NCBI RefSeq assembly: GCF_000699445.3
Contig: NC_067196.1
Location: forward strand, 5,246,616-5,310,615
DNA from: Schistosoma haematobium
Lineage: Eukaryota; Platyhelminthes; Trematoda; Strigeidida; Schistosomatidae
Direction of reading: 5' to 3'
DNA length: 64,000 nt
Numbering within the stretch: the first letter of the stretch is position 1; each line of letters opens with the position of its first letter. Positions 58,159-64,000 of the stretch are shown here, piece by piece. Below the pieces are notes generated by a model. That model was not told the DNA's origin. It saw only the letters and a list, made by a program, of their open reading frames with translations, and made no database searches. The position numbers and the translations under genes are program-made.

Positions 58159-59159
58159 CTGAGAAAATTAATGTACAGGATAGTATGCAGTTGACTTATT
58201 TTAGAACATAATGGTTGTCTATACAAGAGATATTGCATAGTTTACTTTCGATCACTTTGTCGTATGATCTATATTGACTAGTAATTGCGTTCTAAAGAAT
58301 TAAATAAATGATTTGTCGATACTAAATGTACAAAACAATGACTTAAAAGATAATCGACTGGACACACTAGATCACGATACTTGACCAACTGGTACGAGCC
58401 GCTTAATTTCGACATATGATTAAGAACCAGGTAGTCGGAACTAAATAACGATTTACCGCCACAGTGTGAAATCCAGAGTTCAGTACTATGAAATTAATAG
58501 TGGGAAGGAGTCTATAATACTAGGCAGGGCCTCATACATGTAACAAAGTACGATATCTATCTATGCTTACAAACCAATCAAGACTATCACTGATACATCA
58601 AGCTTTAAAAGTAGTACATCAAACAAACATATTTATTTTATTTTATTTCAACAACCGAATATTTTCCATGTTTGAATTTCGTCTACTTAAAAAACTGATC
58701 AAGCTGAACAATAAGTGGGCTTGTAGAACATTTTAAATGAGGTTGACGAATTCCTGACCAATTCAGTCAATCAGAAGACAAAATTATGAATAAACGAATT
58801 AAGGTAAATCATCTTGGATTTTGCAGGAATAGCAATCATCGATATGATCACAAGCATTAGCTTATTATAGCTGATGTAATTTCATGATCAAAAATCTAAC
58901 CTTAATTCCATTCTTTATTTCATCATCGGTAGACGATATGTTGTTTGGTATAGGCTTTGTGATCTTAAAGCTACTTGCATGTTCGTCATTTACTCGCCCC
59001 TATAGTTCAACTTTACCAATAAATCTTTGCTTATCAAAACTTGAGTTTTTCACTTAGTACAAATTTGCATAATTCTGGCATTCTTATTTTATATCAGTAT
59101 ACAAAATGGCAAAGTATTTGTTATATCCGAGTGAAGATTAAGTTACAGGTAACTTCTGA
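58159..59159. other. upstream intron or flank, no exon found
   Basis: The exon with the first C2A strands should lie upstream on the minus strand. No frame with the needed L-x-V-x-L-x-x-G pattern and a phase-1 donor was found here. Confidence 0.5.
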
Positions 59160-59560
59160 GGACTATTAATGGACTAATATTCTATAAATATTCTCATTGT
59201 ATAATTATTCAATAATTACATTATATGTATCTATATTCCTCTTATTATAAGCTTTATTTTGATCTATAATTTATTATTGTGCGATTTACGGTTCTTAATC
59301 TATGTTCAGTCTATTAATTACTATCTCCCGCGTTCATAGCCACTTTTTCGCTCATTTGTGTACACATGTTATTTTCTATCTTATGGTATGTTGTGGTCTG
59401 TCTGATTGATATATAAACCGAGTATGTCTAAAATAAACGATTCGATTGGATTCGGTCCAATTCACATTGCAGAAACTGGTGTTGTTTTCTGGACTCTAGT
59501 GGACGAGCTAGGAGGACATAGGACCAATAAGGACGCTAGACTGCTCATACCGCTTGAATG
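59160..59560 (+). repeat. interspersed repeat R4, second copy
   Basis: Partner of 20110-20520, same orientation. The open frame at 59406-59678 falls mostly in this repeat and is not supported as a gene. Confidence 0.55.
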
Positions 59561-60077
59561 TCATTGGTTGGCAAAGAGTGAAGATTTGTATAAGTCGAAT
59601 TCGGATTGGTGGATAAGTCGCGTGATAGAAAAGCCAGACGTTAAGGTCATAACTATTGCTAAAATTCAATATTACTGAGATGAGAAAAATGAGTTTATTT
59701 GTGTTACGACAAGCGATTTTGAGTTTTGTCATCAAACATCTTAAAACCGTTTATTCCAACTGTTTTTTTCTATGCCCGACCTAGAAGCCTACATGTCGAC
59801 ATACAGTAGAGACTGACGATAGATAATTTGACGAATTGATACCATTTTTTCTTCTTTTGATTGTTCCGAGTTCATTTCTTCAGTGAGCCAGACACTTGAA
59901 GTGATAACTTTGAAGCACTTCAGTTTTAATGATTAGAAATGATTAACACCTTTTGATTTTTATGGGAATAAATCTTATTTTGTTGACTACTTTCCCCCGT
60001 TTTATGTTTACTATTTTAATCGCCTTTAATGGTACTATCTTAATATCGAACTGTTTATACTACTATTTCTAAGGTGA

Positions 60078-60370
60078 TTGTAAAGATCACAATTGATTGA
60101 TCACTGGGTGGCGATCAATGTCATGCGTGTTTAGTCCTTATTAATGCAGATCGCCACCCAGTGCTCAATCAGTTGTGATTACATCTCAGTCCTACAGGAG
60201 GTCAGTCGTGATGACGTCTTTGACTGTGAATCTGGGTGACACGAGATCGAGTCCGCTAGGGAGCACCAGTTTCCTCAAGATTACAGGTACACCTTGCTGA
60301 CGAGTGCCAAGTAGCACGAAACCCGGGTCCAGAGTTTCCTATCGACTACCTCCAACCACCATCTGATTGT
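60078..60370 (+). mobile_element. family C SINE
   Basis: tRNA-like region, GAGCACCAGTTTCCTCAAGA stretch, intact hammerhead core and CTACCTCCAACCACC end. Confidence 0.78.
60289..60338 (+). ncRNA. hammerhead ribozyme, family C, core intact
   Basis: Core CTGACGAG, stem II GTGC/GCAC, GAAAC, short stem III with CCGG loop, triplet GTC, stem I ACCTTG/CAGAGT with one mismatch. Confidence 0.68.
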
Positions 60371-61354
60371 AAATATATTTACATTCAATAGAAGTAATTC
60401 TGTGTCGTTTTCTTTTTGCTGTTTTAAAAATAGACGGAATATACTGATTGAGAAAAGAGTAATCTCTTAAGGAATTAATCTTTCTTATTTTAACGATATT
60501 GACGATTAATTACCACAATTTGTCGGTGTGAAAACATCCATTTAATTAGACATTATTCAAGATACATTTAGATACTGAACATCGGAAGCTAATCAATGTG
60601 ATGAAATCTAGCCTCCTGAATCGCGACCAATAACTCCAATGAATTGTTTGTTGGTCTAATTAACGTACCAATATGGTGCACTATATTGTATTTTAATTAG
60701 CCTGAAATAGTTAACTAAAGTACTTAGATTATATAAGTTTTGTATTTGTTTAAATTCATCAGTAGGATTTAAGTTGAACACATTTTCTATACTGAGTTGT
60801 ATTTGAATAGTTTAAATGAAAAAAAATTGTTGTATTCTGATCATCTTTGGTGATTAAACTTCCTATTCTAAACGATGCTGTGATCAGACATCTTTGTTTT
60901 GATCGATTATCTTCATTTGATTTTTGGAAATAGTAGTGAAATGATTAATTTCTATTAAGTCATTGTAGAAGATGTTTTTCACGAGTTAGTCAATGTTCTT
61001 GAGTTCACGAGTTCTCTCGTCTAGATGATAATCTCATCTCAACATAATTGGTTGATTTACAGTACCTTTCATAGATTGACTACGGTTACTAAATATACAT
61101 CTACTGTGGCCATTATGACCTATAATTTTCTCTATTACATACAGTTTCACAGAAATATAATAATATAATTTACGTGAATTTAGGGTAACATATAATCAAG
61201 TAAAATATTTGTGAAACTGTTAAAAATGTGATATCTCATTGGAACAGAAATCATTCATGTCAAAAGTCGACTATTGTAATTCAGTGAGATATAGTGATAA
61301 AAAGAGATGATCAGATAATGATTTTGTCCTAGTATATGATTGTTTATTTAATCT
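60371..61354. other. AT-rich sequence, no gene seen
   Basis: No C2-like exon, repeat or RNA gene recognised on either strand. Confidence 0.5.
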
Positions 61355-61475
61355 GGTTGGCGTTTTTTTAGTAAGATTTTTTCTACGGGATGAGGTTGCC
61401 GACCTCGTTTACCCTAGCTTGGGACCGGAATTATCTCTAGAAAATCTACAGGCGGAGCTGAAACGTGAAGAACTA
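61355..61475 (-). mobile_element. LINE-B 5' UTR fragment, inverted
   Basis: Reverse complement matches the 5' UTR at 29020-29110 and 46860-46970. It sits next to a LINE-B 3' end of opposite orientation (61490-61845). Confidence 0.7.
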
Positions 61476-61489
61476 CTACAATCATCATC

Positions 61490-61845
61490 AAGAAGGTAAA
61501 AGTATTCATAAACTGTTGTCTACGTTAAATACTCAATATCAGCATCAGCAACAAGCTAGCTTCCAGCTGAAGAGGAAATTAGGAAAAGACGATGGAAAAT
61601 GCTAGGACATACATTACGGAAATCACCAAAGTGCACCACGAGACAAGCCATAACTTGGAATATTGAATGGAAAAAGAGAAGAGGAAGGCCAAAGAACACA
61701 CTATATCGTGAAATAGAAGCAGATATGAAAAGGATGAATAGGAACTGGAAGGAGCTGCAAAATATTGCCCAGGACAGTGTTGGATAGCGAGTGCTGGTGG
61801 GTGGCATATGCTTTTCCACGAGGAGTAACAGGAGTAAGTAAGTAT
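61490..61845 (+). mobile_element. LINE-B 3' fragment
   Basis: A good frame remains at 61599-61787: [55 protein letters not shown]. It ends with the GTAAGTAAGT tail. Confidence 0.8.
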
Positions 61846-62072
61846 ATAATTGTTTACTACCTTCGAATGATCTACTGATTGTTTAGTAAGTTTTCAGCAA
61901 TTCAATAACAATATTATGGTGAATAACTAGTACGACTATTGTAAAATTAAATTCTTTACGCCATGTTCTAATCAGTTATGATGGTAGAAATCCATTCCGG
62001 TTGTTTGAAATTCCATATCTTAATTACATCTAATTGAAGTCTTAGCTCAGTCAGACTGATAGTAGTTCGTAA

Positions 62073-62870
62073 TAATTAAAACAAAACCCAATGTGTCATC
62101 AAATAAAAATAATTAGAATTCACTGAAGAAATTTTCCTTTACAATGAAATCATTTACTTAAGCTGTACATTCGTATTTGTAGTTGTTTGGTAAATATATG
62201 CTCATAGAAAAGTAGAAAAGATCGCATGACAAAGGGATTCGAGACTCGAAATATCAAAGGAGGTTGAGTTATAATCAGAACGTGAGAGTAGTGTAGGAGG
62301 ATGAAAATAATTTACGGTTGAGAATTATAAAAGATAATTGTCCACTGAACAGATATGAAGAAAACTGAGTAGAATTAAGGTCGTAATGATAAGTGAATAA
62401 TAACCATGAAGGACTTTTGAAGGATAGTAATAACTGATTATGGTTTAGAATTACAGAACAGTAAGCTAGAAAGGAAAACAAGAGCAAAACATAGTGGAGA
62501 AGGGAATGAGGGCTAAGGAACAATGACAGGTTGGATGTGTCGTTTGTGCACAGTGAATTTGTGCTTGAATTGGTGAATCGCTAATGCCTCAACAGTGCGT
62601 AAGTTTTTGATTCGGTCTCCCTTCGATGTAGTTTCTTTAATTGTGTAGATTATTTTGAAGGAAGATTCATTTGGAGCGACGTGTTCAGAGATTTTTAGAT
62701 GTATGTGTATTGAACTGCTGACTTTTTTTCCTTCTCCTTTAATAGTTAGCGTCAAGTGGTTTTGTGCGGCCACTGTGACCTGCCCCGCAGGAGCAAGTAA
62801 ATGTATTGACACATCCGTGAATGGTAGGCCAAGAGTTCGGCATCTATGTCTCCTTTAAATTCCATATTCG
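62073..62870 (-). pseudogene. Penelope-like element 3' part with GIY-YIG region (copy 2)
   Basis: Minus strand from 62870: a CSCGAGHSGRTKPLD segment, resembling the C-x-C-G-x-x-Y-x-G-R-T box of Penelope GIY-YIG endonucleases, is followed in another frame by [20 protein letters not shown] and [21 protein letters not shown] frameshift separates the two. The 3' 665 bp duplicate 48870-49534. Confidence 0.65.
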
Positions 62871-64000
62871 TAACAGGTTTTCCTTTAAACTGTGAGTGCT
62901 TTTTAAAGATGTTGTCATTGTGTTAAATTTCTATCGTAGAACCTTACTGGACAACCATTTCTGATGCTTCTCTGTTGAATATGAATTAGTTCATCACCTA
63001 TTGTGTCACTATATCATATTCGCCTATTCCTTAAGAACAGTTGACTAGTCAATATGTAAGATGGATCCTTACAGAGATCTATACATAAAAACGTCGACCT
63101 GGAATGGTCAGTTTACGAATTTCCATACCTGGGTCCATTCGAGTTTAAAGCGAAACTTAATTCACTCCCTATCCTCTAGGATCATTTAGTCCAAGTTTTT
63201 TAAGTGGCTGTTTCACCATACGGCAGCAAATTCGTCTTGTGCAATTTCAGAACCGCACAATACCAAATCATTTTAAACTAAGTTAGCATAGTAAATTATA
63301 ACGAATAAATAAATGAGGGGTTAGTCTCATGCCCAGGTGCTTTTCCACAATTCATTAGTTAAGTTACATTACTTAGACCTTAGTAAGTAGTAATGCTATT
63401 AAATAACATACATTTATTCAAGCAACATGAATTCTAAGATTAAATGTCAAGTTGGAACAAACAAAGAGAACTGTTCATAATATGAATTTTGCTCTTCCCA
63501 AGAGTGAAACGGTTTTTATCTTCCCAACTACGATTTTGGGTTCTGACCAGAATGAAATTTTGAAATATAAGAGTACTTTACAAGTAAATGATCCAGTTAG
63601 TTAACTGACGAACTCTGCTGTTTAATGGTGTGCAGACTAAGTTATCAGCTGGAAAAGTGGAATGTTCCATCATTCAACGGGAAAAGATCTAGATGCCGTA
63701 AGATGGTATTATTAATTCAATGATAATTTATTCAGTGATATAAAGTAATTTGAGTACAACCAGTGTCATGAGTGGATGTTAGTTGTGCTTACTTTATAAT
63801 GAGAAGGGGAAGTGATCTATAACGCCTAAACATATGGATCTATATTATTTATGTACCATTCAGATGTATCTAGACATGGGTAGTTGTTGGTATTCACGAT
63901 GATTGCGTACAAAAAACACATGCTACCAACGAATCTGAAATTCTCAATCCCAATTTGAATAAAGCTATTATGAGGCTGATGTTTTTAGATCATGTACGTT
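62871..64000. other. window end, no gene seen
   Basis: AT-rich, frames short. No MCTP exon recognised; the gene's start is probably further upstream. Confidence 0.5.

Noticed and set aside
59406..59678. 90-codon open frame with a plausible-looking protein
   Set aside because: Most of it overlaps interspersed repeat R4, which has another copy at 20110-20520 without a conserved frame. No domain or splice support.

Overview
Organism. The window looks like nuclear DNA of a schistosome blood fluke (Trematoda, Schistosoma). It is AT-rich and dense in repeats: Sm-alpha-like SINEs carrying hammerhead ribozymes, two non-LTR (LINE) families, LTR retrotransposon remnants and solo LTRs, and a Penelope-like element. 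One gene is spread thinly through this background. The species cannot be fixed from the sequence alone.

The gene. A single protein-coding gene can be assembled. It lies on the minus strand and fills almost the whole window, from 58158 down to the stop codon at 6709. I rebuilt 20 exons by matching splice sites and reading phase. All phases join, giving 936 residues without a stop, and the order of domains matches MCTP (multiple C2 and transmembrane domain protein): partial C2A, charged linker, C2B, C2C, the conserved segment before the membrane, TM1, an acidic loop, a helical segment, TM2 and a cytosolic C-terminus. The first half of C2A and the N-terminus lie beyond 64000 or were not found. 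Introns are mostly 0.8-5.4 kb, with one of only 46 bp and one that needs a GC donor.

Layout. 1-6700: downstream of the gene; LINE-A reverse transcriptase remnant, LTR-retrotransposon gag remnant and repeats. 6709-21192: C-terminal exons, the two membrane segments, solo LTRs and SINEs. 21193-38046: C2C exons separated by LINE, solo LTR and SINE insertions, including a LINE-B endonuclease region split by a solo LTR. 38047-51411: C2B exons, bracketed by a 1,012-bp inverted repeat whose arms each hold a copy of exon 3. 51412-58158: the C2A exons. 58159-64000: upstream intron or flank with LTR, SINE, LINE-B and Penelope-like fragments.

Notable. Three SINE-like families (called A, B and C here) each encode a recognisable type I hammerhead ribozyme core. 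Several copies keep every core nucleotide, and one (19736-19781) lies in sense orientation inside an intron of the MCTP gene. Exon 3 is duplicated as part of a long inverted repeat, and a phase-compatible alternative to exon 3 lies in the intron before it. I saw no protein gene other than MCTP and transposon remnants.
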